A stretch of DNA of 64,000 bases from contig NZ_CP011477.1 in the NCBI RefSeq assembly GCF_001010805.1, forward strand, positions 1,813,001-1,877,000, written 5' to 3'. This document shows, piece after piece, positions 41,456-49,914 of this stretch. Under the pieces are notes generated by a model. The model had not been told where the DNA came from and ran no database searches. It was given only the letters and a program-made list of their open reading frames with translations. This DNA comes from Spongiibacter sp. IMCC21906 (lineage in GTDB: Bacteria > Pseudomonadota > Gammaproteobacteria > Pseudomonadales > Spongiibacteraceae). The stretch's first letter is position 1. Every line of letters begins with the position of its first letter. Both the position numbers and the translations under genes were made by a program.

Positions 41456-42180
41456 GTGTGCATAACGCCTACCTTGACGTGCAGCGGGGCAGTCGTGATG
41501 AGCTGGTAACTCGCCATGCACCCTTGGTTAAGCGTATTGCCTACCATCTTATCAGCCGCATGCCGGCCAGCGTTGATGTCGATGACTTGATCCAGGCGGG
41601 CATGATTGGTCTGTTGGAAGCGGGCAGTCATTTTCAAGGGGACAAGGGCGCGAGCTTTGAGACCTATGCTGGTATTCGTATTCGCGGCGCCATGTTAGAC
41701 CAGCTCCGACAGAGCGGTTGGGCTCCTCGGTCTATTTCTAAGCAGTTAAGAGAAATGGGCGTAGCGGTGGCTAAGGTCGAGGCGCGATTAGGCCGAGAAG
41801 CGTCTGCGGCAGAGATAGCAACAGAAATGCAAATAAGCTTAGACGACTATCACCAGCTGCTTCGAGACACTAGTTCTGTGCGCTTGTTTAGTCTGGATCA
41901 AATTCAAGAAGATGCAGGCGAGCAGGATAGCTTTGCTGGCGATGATCGTTACGCGCCAATGGAAAGCGTCTTGGAAGCCAACTTTCAATCCTCGCTAGCG
42001 ACCCAGATTGACGGCCTGCCAGAACGCGAAAAACTGGTATTGGCTCTGTACTACGATCAAGGTTTAAACCTGAAAGAAATCGGCGAAGTGTTGGAAATTA
42101 GCGAATCCAGAGTTTGCCAAATACACAGCCAAGCCATTGTTCGGCTTAAAAGCCGCTTACGGGACTGGACCGGCGATTAG
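41452..42180 (+). CDS. fliA: Flagellar sigma factor FliA (sigma-28)
   Basis: 242-residue sigma factor for late flagellar genes. Region 2 is at LVKRIAYHLISRMPASVDVD and FETYAGIRIRGAMLDQLRQ. Region 4 is at LPEREKLVLALYYDQGLNLK and EISESRVCQIHSQAIVRLKS. It starts with GTG inside the fleN stop (GTGA), so the two are coupled. Its anti-sigma factor FlgM is encoded at 57972, where a sigma-28 promoter is also visible. Confidence 0.96.
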   Translation: MSVHNAYLDVQRGSRDELVTRHAPLVKRIAYHLISRMPASVDVDDLIQAGMIGLLEAGSHFQGDKGASFETYAGIRIRGAMLDQLRQSGWAPRSISKQLREMGVAVAKVEARLGREASAAEIATEMQISLDDYHQLLRDTSSVRLFSLDQIQEDAGEQDSFAGDDRYAPMESVLEANFQSSLATQIDGLPEREKLVLALYYDQGLNLKEIGEVLEISESRVCQIHSQAIVRLKSRLRDWTGD

Positions 42181-42235
42181 CTTTAAAACCAAAAGTTAAA
42201 GCCGGGCCGAGTGTGCCCGCTGGAGAATAAAACTG

Positions 42236-42706
42236 ATGAATGAAGCCATTCGTAATTTATTAGACGCCGTTGCCCCCATGCTGAATGGCTTAATGAACAT
42301 GTCTGCCGCACAAATTATCGGCGCCATCTTTACCCTGCTCGGTGTAGGCTTGTTAATCTACGTTTCACGATTGCGTCGTAACCTACGCGAGCAGCGAGCG
42401 GCGGAAGCGCTAGCCGCAGTCAACGCCGAAAAAGATGCCCGCATTGCCAGTCTGGAGCAAACCGTCGCTGCTCAAAGCAGTGCTTTAGACATGGTGGGTG
42501 ACCGAGTATTGGCATTAGAAGATTACTTGGAGATGCTAGGGGTGAAACAGCAGAAACTGGCAGCCGATAAAAAAGGCCCCGCGTTTTATGCCCATTTGCG
42601 TAATCTTGCCGACAAAGGTATGAATGCCGCTGAACTTTCCCGCCGCTTTGGTATATCCGTTTCAGAAGCGTCATTGCTGACGGCGATGAATAAAAAAGCG
42701 GTTTAA
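42236..42706 (+). CDS. DUF2802 protein of the flagellar/chemotaxis locus
   Basis: 156 residues with one membrane helix near residues 24-43 (IIGAIFTLLGVGLLIYVS), a coiled coil (AALAAVNAEKDARIASLEQ) and a C-terminal helix-turn-helix-like DUF2802 domain (MNAAELSRRFGISVSEASL). In Pseudomonas-type clusters this gene comes at the end of the cheYZAB-motCD-cheW run after fliA. Here it follows fliA by 55 bases. Function is not known. Confidence 0.85.
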   Translation: MNEAIRNLLDAVAPMLNGLMNMSAAQIIGAIFTLLGVGLLIYVSRLRRNLREQRAAEALAAVNAEKDARIASLEQTVAAQSSALDMVGDRVLALEDYLEMLGVKQQKLAADKKGPAFYAHLRNLADKGMNAAELSRRFGISVSEASLLTAMNKKAV

Positions 42707-42713
42707 ACGCTAA

Positions 42714-42978
42714 GGCACCTCTGATTAATTCGGTAATGTTTCAACGGAGTCTCTGGCGCGCACTGGCAAGGCGCGATGCGAAGATTAAGGCTGGTTGTCC
42801 TTAATGAGCATGGCAACGCAGTCCAGTGTGCGCCAGAGGCCCGCCCCTCGGGGCTTAGCCAAACACGGCTCAACTGCGTTGCCGCCACTTGAAAGGCAAC
42901 CAGCATTCCTTCATGTCGGCGCCTTGTTGAGCCGCTTTTGGCTAAGCTTGAGATATCACCGAATTAATCAGAGGTGCC
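42714..42978. mobile_element. MITE copy 1, IS5-like ends
   Basis: 265-bp non-coding element with perfect 21-bp terminal inverted repeats starting GGCACCTCTGATTAATTCG (24 bp counting the flanking TAA). Inner inverted repeats (CTCTGGCGCGCACTGG against CCAGTGTGCGCCAGAG) make a long hairpin. It is flanked by CTAA and TTAA, both of the YTAR form used by IS5-type elements. Nine of its first ten bases match the IS5 element end in this window. A related copy is at 53823. Confidence 0.88.
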
Positions 42979-43056
42979 TTAATGTTTAATCGCCGTCACG
43001 TTGAAACCACCTCTTATCTACGTGATAGCATCGTAAGCTACTGTTCTGGTTAATAA

Positions 43057-43284
43057 GCTGTTATAGCTATACATGCCAATCACGCTAGCAAGCTAAGAAT
43101 GCAACTTACAGCCTTGGATACTGCCTATTGTATTGACGATTTGGATATCCCGGGTTACCGACTGCACTCATTAAAAGGTAGCCGAAAAGGTCTGTGGTCG
43201 ATTACTGTCAGTGGTAACTGGCGAGTTACTTTTGAGTTTCATGAAGGCCATGTTTTTATCGTCAACTATGAGGATTATCATTAA
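43057..43284 (+). pseudogene. higB: Decayed HigB toxin, N-terminus missing
   Basis: Reads ANHASKLRMQLTALDTAYCI, then DLDIPGYRLHSLKGSRKGLW and NYEDYH, clearly like the C-terminal two-thirds of the intact HigB at 44709. The first ~25 residues ([14 protein letters not shown] in the intact copy) are gone: in this frame a TAA lies at 43054-43056 and the only ATG (43099) comes after the homology has begun. The promoter/operator palindrome of the intact locus is also absent. It is likely inactive as a toxin. Confidence 0.75.
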
Positions 43285-43577
43285 TGACTATGTATAACCC
43301 CCCTCATCCTGGTGAGTTTATTCAGGCAACATATATGGAGCCCTTTGATATTAGCTGTCGCAATCTTGCCAAGCATCTTGATGTAGCAGCTTCAACTCTT
43401 AATAGGCTTATAAAAGGGCAGAGTGGAATCAGTCCTGAAATGGCTTTAAGGTTGGCTAAGGTTTTAGGTCGAAGCCCAGAAAGCTGGCTTACCATGCAAG
43501 ACAATTACGATTTGTCTGTTGCAAAAAAACAGTTAAAGCTCTCCAATGTACTCCCCCTTGATTTAAATGCCGCGTAA
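43284..43577 (+). CDS. higA: HigA antitoxin, paired with a broken HigB
   Basis: 97-residue DNA-binding antitoxin. It starts MTMYNPPHPGEFI, the usual HigA N-terminus, and has a helix-turn-helix (NLAKHLDVAASTLNRLIKGQ) with ISPEMALRLAKVLG. The ATG overlaps the toxin stop (TAATG). The frame is intact although the toxin is broken, so it may persist as a solo repressor or protect against other HigB toxins, including the second locus 1.1 kb away. Confidence 0.85.
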   Translation: MTMYNPPHPGEFIQATYMEPFDISCRNLAKHLDVAASTLNRLIKGQSGISPEMALRLAKVLGRSPESWLTMQDNYDLSVAKKQLKLSNVLPLDLNAA

Positions 43578-43938
43578 CAAGGTCATTTTTTGAGTCTCTT
43601 ATGCTGTGTTTCAATTGGTAAATTAGGGGGATGTTGAAGCCGAAGGCGCATTCACCAAATAAAGCCTTTCCCCATGCGTTCAACAATACAGCACCCATTA
43701 CTTGCGCCACTTAAAAAGTTGATTTATCCCAGCCCGATTCTATTTTTGCTAGTAAACCGTTCGCATGCTTCCCTCAGTAATGCACGTTGCTAAAACTCTT
43801 TGCTTGTATTCATACTAGCCAGCCCTTTCTTGCCCATTGATTTTAGATAAACTTACGGCTTTGCTGAGGGCGGGATAATCGCGCTAAGCTTCTGGAAAGG
43901 CGAGGTAGTCTGACGGCTTCGTATTTGTAGATTACATA
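43578..43938. other. Intergenic region between higA and the ABM protein gene
   Basis: 361 bases with no gene or repeat that I can support. The stop region reads GTAACAAGG but no attC partner follows. Confidence 0.4.
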
Positions 43939-43956
43939 ATGTACAGGCTCGATGTT

Positions 43957-44532
43957 ATGACAAAGCAATCCGCTATCGATGATCCAAACTATGGGGCGAC
44001 AGTTGTTGTTACCCATCGGCTACGTTCTGACAAGCATGCCGAGTACGAGGAGTGGTTGAAAGACATTGCCCCGGTTTGTAAGACCGCAGCTGGTTTTTTG
44101 GATTTGCATATTATTCGTCCGGTAGCTGGCTTAACAGATACCTACACGGTGGTGATTCGCTTTGATTCCAGGGCGCATTTAAAACAGTGGATAGAGTCGG
44201 AGGATCGAGCCAGACTGATTGAAAAGCCCCAGCCCTTATTTGTTACCGGCGACGACTTTTTTATTCGCAGCGGGCTGGATTTCTGGTTTGCCCCCACGGA
44301 GGCTAAGGCGACTATCCCTGTACGCTGGAAGCAGTTTTTACTGACATGGTCGGTAATTTATCCGTTGGTACTTGGCGTGCCGCTGCTGATTGTGCCGATG
44401 TTACAAGCGCTGGGTGTGCCGCCCATCCCGCCATTGTCCACGCTGGTGGTTACTGGGGTCATCGTCTTTTTAATGGTGTATATCATTATGCCTCGTTATA
44501 CCCGGCTGGTGCAGCGTTGGTTGTTTAGCTGA
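43957..44532 (+). CDS. Antibiotic-biosynthesis-monooxygenase-like domain membrane protein
   Basis: 191 residues. The N-terminal ~95 residues are a ferredoxin-like ABM domain (ATVVVTHRLRSDKHAEYEEW, then DTYTVVIRFDSRAHLKQW and IESEDRARLIE). Two membrane helices follow (FLLTWSVIYPLVLGVPLLIV and LSTLVVTGVIVFLMVYII). Such ABM-membrane proteins are common but uncharacterised. The ATG at 43957 has AGG nearby; an in-frame ATG at 43939 adds six residues. It sits between the two higBA loci. Confidence 0.75.
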   Translation: MTKQSAIDDPNYGATVVVTHRLRSDKHAEYEEWLKDIAPVCKTAAGFLDLHIIRPVAGLTDTYTVVIRFDSRAHLKQWIESEDRARLIEKPQPLFVTGDDFFIRSGLDFWFAPTEAKATIPVRWKQFLLTWSVIYPLVLGVPLLIVPMLQALGVPPIPPLSTLVVTGVIVFLMVYIIMPRYTRLVQRWLFS

Positions 44533-44674
44533 ATTCATCTAATAAGCTGAGTTTAATGCGACTGTTGCGATTCCTCCTATCTTTAAGTGCTTGTTCCGCA
44601 ATTTCACTTTGGCATATTGTGATGATGTTCTGGTAGGAGGAGCCCCTATCATTCGTTAAGCTTCAAATCAGCAC

Positions 44675-44702
44675 TTGACGGCGTAACCCAATAGGTTACA
44701 AT
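44675..44702 (+). promoter_or_regulatory. higBA promoter with overlapping operator palindrome
   Basis: TTGACG (44675-44680) and TACAAT (44697-44702) form a sigma-70 promoter with a 16-base spacer. Between them GTAACC-CAATA-GGTTAC (44683-44699) is a perfect inverted repeat overlapping the -10, the expected HigA operator. The -10 ends only six bases before the higB ATG. Confidence 0.85.
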
Positions 44703-44708
44703 TGGTCG

Positions 44709-44987
44709 ATGATTATTAGCTTCGTACATAAAGGGCTTGAGCGGTTCTACCGTTCAGGCACAACTTCGGGTATTCAATCGAAGCATGTTAAACGTTTGAG
44801 GCTAATTCTTACCAACTTGGACCAAGCTGAAAACCCCGATGATATGGATTTGCCAGGCCTCCGCTTACACGAGCTGAAAGGAAACCGTAAAGGTATATGG
44901 TCAGTATCTGTAAGTGGTAATTGGAGGGTTACTTTTCGCTTTACAGGAAAGGACGCTGAAATAGTTAACTACGAGGATTATCACTAA
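44709..44987 (+). CDS. higB: HigB/RelE-type mRNA interferase toxin
   Basis: 92-residue toxin of the RelE superfamily that cuts mRNA on the ribosome. The sequence [36 protein letters not shown] and WRVTFRF...NYEDYH is typical and complete. There is no ribosome site, and the promoter -10 is so close that the transcript probably begins at or next to the ATG (leaderless). The antitoxin gene follows with a TAATG overlap. Confidence 0.93.
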   Translation: MIISFVHKGLERFYRSGTTSGIQSKHVKRLRLILTNLDQAENPDDMDLPGLRLHELKGNRKGIWSVSVSGNWRVTFRFTGKDAEIVNYEDYH

Positions 44988-45286
44988 TGAGTATGCACAA
45001 TCCGGCGCATCCGGGCGAAATTCTCAAAGAGTTAGTAATTGAGCCAACCGGCGTAACAATTACTGATGTTTCTGAACACCTTAATATAAGCCGAAAAACA
45101 CTATCAAAAGTTTTAAATGGTAGGGGTTCTATCACTCCTGAAATGGCTTTACGTCTTGAGCTGGCATTTAAAAAGCCATCTGCAGATCATTGGCTTCGAT
45201 TGCAAAATGCTTATGATCTTTGGTCAGTTCGCCAACATCAATCTATATTGCAAGTTCGCCCGTATGAATTTGCGTCACAAGCTTAA
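44987..45286 (+). CDS. higA: HigA antitoxin
   Basis: 99-residue antitoxin with N-terminal [15 protein letters not shown] and a helix-turn-helix ([31 protein letters not shown]). It neutralises HigB and represses the operon through the GTAACC/GGTTAC palindrome. The ATG overlaps the higB stop. It differs a good deal from the other HigA (43284), so cross-talk is uncertain. Confidence 0.93.
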   Translation: MSMHNPAHPGEILKELVIEPTGVTITDVSEHLNISRKTLSKVLNGRGSITPEMALRLELAFKKPSADHWLRLQNAYDLWSVRQHQSILQVRPYEFASQA

Positions 45287-45552
45287 TAAGGTAAATCACG
45301 CGGATCTCAAAATCTCCGCTTCACTTTGGTTTTGTCACCGATGTTTGCGACGTTGAAACTGTAGAACACTCCAGAAACTTGGCTGCTTTTCAAGCCCGCC
45401 ATTGATAAGTATGAAATCTACTAACTACGGTGAGCGTTTCGCATTCGCCTGTCACTGAAATTTTCCACGCGAGGATTAATACGAACAAGCCCTGCGCCAA
45501 AAAACCTGCTTGAACCGCCCGCCAAAAAAATGGCAAAGTACTGCCTGTTTTT
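45287..45552. other. Intergenic region before the flagellar activator operon
   Basis: About 265 bases without a gene or clear repeat. It leads to the AT-rich element and sigma-54 promoter that follow. Confidence 0.4.
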
Positions 45553-45602
45553 TTTAAGTTATTGAAAATAATAATAAAATATTGATGGCATGCTGATTGC
45601 TT
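45553..45602 (+). promoter_or_regulatory. Sigma-54 promoter with conserved upstream element
   Basis: TGGCATGCTGATTGCTT (45586-45602) matches the -24/-12 consensus. TTTAAGTTATTGAAAA (45553-45568) lies 17 bases upstream of it; the same 16 bases sit 17 bases upstream of the flgB promoter. The small gene at 45638 starts 35 bases downstream. Confidence 0.88.
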
Positions 45603-45637
45603 TACCAAGAACAAAGCGACTTTTGGTAGGCGTTAGT

Positions 45638-45814
45638 ATGATGAAGATAGTACAACCGAACCCGATCAAATCTCCGATTAGTGCAGAAGACATGTTGGCA
45701 ATGGAGCACTGTCAGCAAGAGCTGAATATTGCTAATGAGCGCATGTTGCAATTTCTGGCGTCGTTAACCACGCAAGCTAAGCCAGCATTACGTGTGGTGC
45801 CTCATCATGGCTGA
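45638..45814 (+). CDS. Small leader protein upstream of the sigma-54 activator
   Basis: 58 residues (MMKIVQPNPIKSPISAEDML, then EHCQQELNIANERMLQFLAS). The middle is a predicted amphipathic helix. GGTAGG lies before the ATG and a sigma-54 promoter lies just upstream, so it is probably translated. Its last eight bases overlap the start of the AAA+ gene in the +1 frame, and a one-base shift would fuse the two. It does not look like a receiver domain. It may be a coupling peptide or the N-terminus of the activator. Confidence 0.55.
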   Translation: MMKIVQPNPIKSPISAEDMLAMEHCQQELNIANERMLQFLASLTTQAKPALRVVPHHG

Positions 45815-46787
45815 TCTTATCGCGGCTGATCTGGCCTCTAAAACAGTGAAAGGCCTCGCGCGCCGGGTCGCAATGACCGATGCCACGGTGCTGCTCTGTG
45901 GGTCCAGTGGTGCAGGTAAGGAAATTTACGCAAAGTATATTCACAGCCAGTCGGCTCGTAGTGATGCGCCTTTTGTGGCGGTGAACTGTGCGGCGATTCC
46001 CGACAATATGTTGGAAGCCATGCTGTTTGGTCATGAGAAGGGGGCTTTTACGGGCGCGGTGAATAGCCACTCGGGAAAATTTGAACAAGCCCAGAGCGGC
46101 ACCTTGCTATTGGACGAAGTGTCTGAAATGGACTTGGGTTTGCAGGCAAAGTTGCTGCGGGTGTTGCAGGAGCGAGAAGTCGAGCGCTTGGGCAGTCGTA
46201 AGACCATCAATTTAGATGTACGAGTGATTGCTACCACTAACCGGGATTTAAAAGCGGCAGTAAAAGCGGGTTTGTTTCGAGAAGATTTATTCTACCGCCT
46301 GAATGTATTCCCCTTGTATGTGCCCCGTTTAGCCGAGCGTCCTGGCGACATTCTGCCCTTGGCTGAATACTTTTTGTCGCGCCAGCCCGGCGTTCGTCAT
46401 CCCGATGCCATGCTGAGTGATGGCGCTAAACACAAACTCTGTAATTACAGTTGGCCCGGCAATGTACGAGAGCTGGATAACGTCATTCAGCGGGCGATGA
46501 TTTTGCGTCAAGACTCTATTCTTCATGAAGACGACATTCAGTTTGAGATTGGCTTGAGTTTTATGTCTGCAGGGGCCTTGGAGCATAACGACATCGATAT
46601 TGACTCCAGTACCGCCCCAGCCGATGACGTACCGCTGAGCGGTTTAATACGGGATCAAGAACGACTGGTAATTAATGATGCCCTGAAACGCGGGAAGTCT
46701 AAAAAAGAAGCTGCCGAAATTTTGGGTATTAGTCCCCGCACCCTCCGTTACAAGATGGCTCGTCTCCGCGAGCACACGGCCACATAG
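45807..46787 (+). CDS. Sigma-54 activator, FleR/FlrC-like, without receiver domain
   Basis: 326-residue AAA+ transcription activator. Walker A is GSSGAGKEIYAKYIHSQS near residue 35, the sigma-54 contact loop is GAFTGAVNSHSGKFEQA, and Walker B is GTLLLDEVSEMD. SWPGNVRELDNVIQRAM ends the AAA+ domain, and a Fis-type helix-turn-helix (KKEAAEILGISPRTLRYKM) ends the protein. The ~120-residue receiver of FleR/FlrC is absent and no sensor kinase gene is adjacent. Its place before fliE matches FleR. Inference: it activates the sigma-54 flagellar promoters. Confidence 0.88.
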   Translation: MADLIAADLASKTVKGLARRVAMTDATVLLCGSSGAGKEIYAKYIHSQSARSDAPFVAVNCAAIPDNMLEAMLFGHEKGAFTGAVNSHSGKFEQAQSGTLLLDEVSEMDLGLQAKLLRVLQEREVERLGSRKTINLDVRVIATTNRDLKAAVKAGLFREDLFYRLNVFPLYVPRLAERPGDILPLAEYFLSRQPGVRHPDAMLSDGAKHKLCNYSWPGNVRELDNVIQRAMILRQDSILHEDDIQFEIGLSFMSAGALEHNDIDIDSSTAPADDVPLSGLIRDQERLVINDALKRGKSKKEAAEILGISPRTLRYKMARLREHTAT

Positions 46788-46812
46788 GCCATAAGCAAAT
46801 AGGTAATACGCT

Positions 46813-47211
46813 ATGAGCGATAGCATGAGTGTTAATCAGTTGTTAGGACAAATTCGCAGCATTCGCGAACAGACTTCTATGGCACCGCCAAAATTCAATG
46901 AATCGGGTCTGGATGTCAAAGGCCTGGATGGCCGCCTTGATGTTAAGGGGCTAGGTGTTGGTGGGCTAGGTGTTAACGGTGTAGAGCGTGCTGGTTTTTC
47001 GCAATTGCTTAGTCAGTCAATTGATGCGGTAAACCAAACTCAGAAAAACGCAGGGGCATTGGCTGCAGCTTATGAACGCGGCGCCGACGATGTCAGCCTC
47101 ACCGAGGTTATGGTGAATTTGCAAAAAGCGGATGTGTCTTTTAAAGCCTTGGTAGAAGTGCGCAACAAGTTTGTGGATGCCTACCAAGAAGTTATGCGCA
47201 TGTCGGTATAG
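46813..47211 (+). CDS. fliE: Flagellar hook-basal body complex protein FliE
   Basis: 132-residue protein that links the MS ring to the rod. The C-terminal two-thirds (FSQLLSQSIDAVNQTQKNAG, then DVSLTEVMVNLQKADVSFKA) is standard FliE. Residues about 33-56 are an extra Gly/Leu/Val-rich repeat (GLDVKGLDGRLDVKGLGVGG) that lengthens the linker. It leads fliEFGHIJ, close to the activator gene, and no separate promoter was found. Confidence 0.95.
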   Translation: MSDSMSVNQLLGQIRSIREQTSMAPPKFNESGLDVKGLDGRLDVKGLGVGGLGVNGVERAGFSQLLSQSIDAVNQTQKNAGALAAAYERGADDVSLTEVMVNLQKADVSFKALVEVRNKFVDAYQEVMRMSV

Positions 47212-47232
47212 GTCTGGGGCTGAGAAATCACT

Positions 47233-48849
47233 ATGGCTGAATCACAGGGCAAGGCAGCAACGGCGCTGCTTAATCAGTTGGCGGGCAACGCAGTGATGCG
47301 CCAACTCTTAATTCTGGTGGGCATCGCTGCCAGTGTGGCCTTGGGTGTGGCTGCCGTGCTGTGGTCCCAGGGGCCAGATTATCGCAGCCTCTACACGGGC
47401 TTGGCACCTGACCGGGCTGCGGCGGTGGTTGACGTTCTCAGTGCGGCGAATATTCCATATCAAGTATCTGATGGTACTGGCGCAATTAAAGTGCCGGCAG
47501 AACAGCTTCACGATGCCCGTCTTAAATTGGCTGGCCAAGGCGTGATGCGCGATGGCAGCGGTATGGCCATGCTGGAACAGGAGCAGGGTTTTGGCGTTAG
47601 CGAATTTATGCAGTCTAAAAAATATCACTACGCGTTGGAGCAGGAGCTGGCCAAAACCATTGAGAGCATTCAGCAGGTTCGCAAGGCCCGAGTGCATTTA
47701 GCCATTCCTAAACAATCCGTATTTGTCCGGGATCGCAAGCCCCCAAGTGCGTCGATTATGCTGGATGTCTATCCGGGCAGTCGCATTCAAAGAAATAGTG
47801 TTGATGCCATCGTCAATTTGGTGGCAACAAGTATTAGCGGCATGAGTGCCGAAGACGTGACCGTGGTAGATCAGCTAGGTAAACAGTTGTCTCAGAAAGA
47901 AGATAACAGCGACCAGCTCAGTCATAGTGCCCGGCAGTTTGATTATCAGCGGCGTATTGAAAAAGCCTACGAAGATCGGGTTGCTGAACTGATTCGGCCT
48001 TTTGCCGGTTCGGGGCGGGTGCGGGTACAGGTCGCTGCCGATGTGGACTTTTCGACTGTACAAGAAAGCCGCGAAAGCTGGAATCCCGATAAACAGGTGG
48101 TTCGCAGTGAGCAGATAAACGAGCAAGTACCGGGTGAGGGCAACGCAAATACCGCCAGTGGTGTCCCCGGTGCGCTTAGCAACCAACCGCCTTTGGCGGG
48201 TACGGAGTCGGCTAAAACAGACAAGGACGCCAACGGTAGTCGCTCGGTGGTACGCAACTATGAGATTGAACGGGTGTTAAACCACACCGTTAATCCCAGC
48301 GGCATGATCCGACGTTTGTCGGTTGCGGTGGTAGTGGATAACCGTCGGGTACTGAATGACGCCGGTGAATTAGTCTCTGACCCCATTAGCGAAGCTGAGA
48401 TTAATCAGCTTAGCCAGTTGGTAAAAGACGCAGTAGGTTTTGAAGACGGCCGGGGTGACAGAGTCACGGTTATGTCTGCGGATTTCCGGGATGATCTTAG
48501 CGTCGAGGAGACGGTTTCCGGCCCTGGATTCTGGGAGCAACCCTGGTTTGCGAGTTTGGTAAAGCAAGGGCTGGCAGGTTTGGCGGTGTTGTTTATTGTG
48601 TTTGCCATTTTGCGTCCCGGTATGCGCAGCTTGATGGCGGCAAATCAGCCTCGATCAGTTCCGGCATTGCCGGGTGGCGAAGAGGGGCTTCAGGGCGAAT
48701 ACATGCAACCGGCAATGGCGGCTTTAGCTGGGCCAGGTAGTGCAGGGTTTGAACAAAAAATGGGTGATGTCCGGGCTGCTGCAGAGCAAGATCCGCGGCG
48801 GGTGGCGCAAGTGGTGAAAAAATGGGTGTCCGAAAATGGCGAGTCTTAA
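47233..48849 (+). CDS. fliF: Flagellar MS-ring protein FliF
   Basis: 538-residue protein that forms the MS ring. Membrane helices lie near residues 21-42 (LILVGIAASVALGVAAVLW) and 440-460 (LAGLAVLFIVFAILRPGM). The ring-building motifs (GPDYRSLYTGL, EQGFGVSEFMQSKKYHYALE, VRKARVHLAIPK) are intact. The C-terminal tail that binds FliG is present. It overlaps fliG by 14 bases. Confidence 0.97.
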   Translation: MAESQGKAATALLNQLAGNAVMRQLLILVGIAASVALGVAAVLWSQGPDYRSLYTGLAPDRAAAVVDVLSAANIPYQVSDGTGAIKVPAEQLHDARLKLAGQGVMRDGSGMAMLEQEQGFGVSEFMQSKKYHYALEQELAKTIESIQQVRKARVHLAIPKQSVFVRDRKPPSASIMLDVYPGSRIQRNSVDAIVNLVATSISGMSAEDVTVVDQLGKQLSQKEDNSDQLSHSARQFDYQRRIEKAYEDRVAELIRPFAGSGRVRVQVAADVDFSTVQESRESWNPDKQVVRSEQINEQVPGEGNANTASGVPGALSNQPPLAGTESAKTDKDANGSRSVVRNYEIERVLNHTVNPSGMIRRLSVAVVVDNRRVLNDAGELVSDPISEAEINQLSQLVKDAVGFEDGRGDRVTVMSADFRDDLSVEETVSGPGFWEQPWFASLVKQGLAGLAVLFIVFAILRPGMRSLMAANQPRSVPALPGGEEGLQGEYMQPAMAALAGPGSAGFEQKMGDVRAAAEQDPRRVAQVVKKWVSENGES

Positions 48850-49846
48850 TGCAATGACCGTAGCCGGTAGCGAGAAAGCAGCACTGCTTCTGTTAATGCT
48901 GGGCGAAGATCAAGCTGCCAAAGTATTGCAACACGTTGATGCCATGGACGTGGAAAAAATCGGGTCGGCAATGGCCGCTATTCGCAATGTCGACAATAAA
49001 AAAGCCGAGTCGGTGGTTAATGAATTTCATCGGGCCTTGTCGTCAGAAACCGCATTAGGTGTGGGCGTGCCCGGTTATGTTCGCAAGGTGTTGACCAATA
49101 CCTTGGGCGAGCAGAAAGGCGGCAGCTTGGCTAACCGCGTATTAGGTGACGAGCAAGCGCTGGAAATAGATTCGCTGCGCTGGTTAGACACCGAGGCGCT
49201 GGTACAGATGCTAAAAGATGAGCATCCCCAGATTATCGCCATTACGTTGGCCCACCTGGAAAAGGAGCAGGCGGCGAAGGTGTTAAAGTCGCTGCGCAGC
49301 GATTTGCAAGAAAACGTAGTGATGCGTATTGCGACCATGCAGACAATTCCCCAAGCGGCAATGAAGCAGTTACAAAATGTCTTAAAGAAAAAACTGTCTG
49401 TGTCGGCCTCGTTTAAAACCAGCACCGTTGATGGCGCAATGACGGCGGCGAGTATTATTAATTCCTTGGATTCCGACTCTGAAGCCAGAGTGTTGGAAGC
49501 CTTGACCAAGTCTGACGAGAGCCTGTCTGAACGTATTCAAGATCTGATGTTTGTCTTTAGCAATCTGGCTGATCTGGCTGACAAGAGTGTGCAGCTGTTG
49601 TTGCGTGAAGTGGCCTCTGATGTGTTACCTACGGCCCTTAAGGGCGCAGAAGAAAAAGTACGAGACAAAATTCTGAACAACATGTCCAAGCGCGCCAAAG
49701 AAATGGTGATAGAGGACATGGAGGCCCGGGGCCCCATTAAACTCAGTGATGTCGAAGCCGCTCAAAAAGACATTTTAGCCATTGCCCGCAAGCTTGCCGA
49801 AAGTGGCCAGATTGATTTGGGCCGGGGCGGCGATGACTATGTTTAA
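48836..49846 (+). CDS. fliG: Flagellar motor switch protein FliG
   Basis: 336-residue rotor protein. The N-domain (GSEKAALLLLMLGEDQAAKV) binds FliF; the middle domain has EHPQIIAITLAHLEKEQAA; the C-domain (MFVFSNLADLADKSVQLLLR) faces the stator and carries charged torque residues. The start ATG lies inside the end of fliF, so translation is coupled. Length is typical. Confidence 0.97.
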   Translation: MASLNAMTVAGSEKAALLLLMLGEDQAAKVLQHVDAMDVEKIGSAMAAIRNVDNKKAESVVNEFHRALSSETALGVGVPGYVRKVLTNTLGEQKGGSLANRVLGDEQALEIDSLRWLDTEALVQMLKDEHPQIIAITLAHLEKEQAAKVLKSLRSDLQENVVMRIATMQTIPQAAMKQLQNVLKKKLSVSASFKTSTVDGAMTAASIINSLDSDSEARVLEALTKSDESLSERIQDLMFVFSNLADLADKSVQLLLREVASDVLPTALKGAEEKVRDKILNNMSKRAKEMVIEDMEARGPIKLSDVEAAQKDILAIARKLAESGQIDLGRGGDDYV

Positions 49847-49914
49847 TATGTTTAAAGTGATGTTTACAGGCCCGCGTGCGGGTATTGGCATGCAGGGCTT
49901 GATGAGATCGGCCT

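Noticed and set aside
42703-42989. Short frames on both strands within MITE copy 1
   Set aside because: They lie in the terminal and inner inverted repeats of a non-coding element and are not kept in copy 2.
49847-49914. Sigma-54 promoter before fliH (TGGCATGCAGGGCTTGA)
   Set aside because: The gap between TGGCA and TTG is two bases too long for the -24/-12 spacing.
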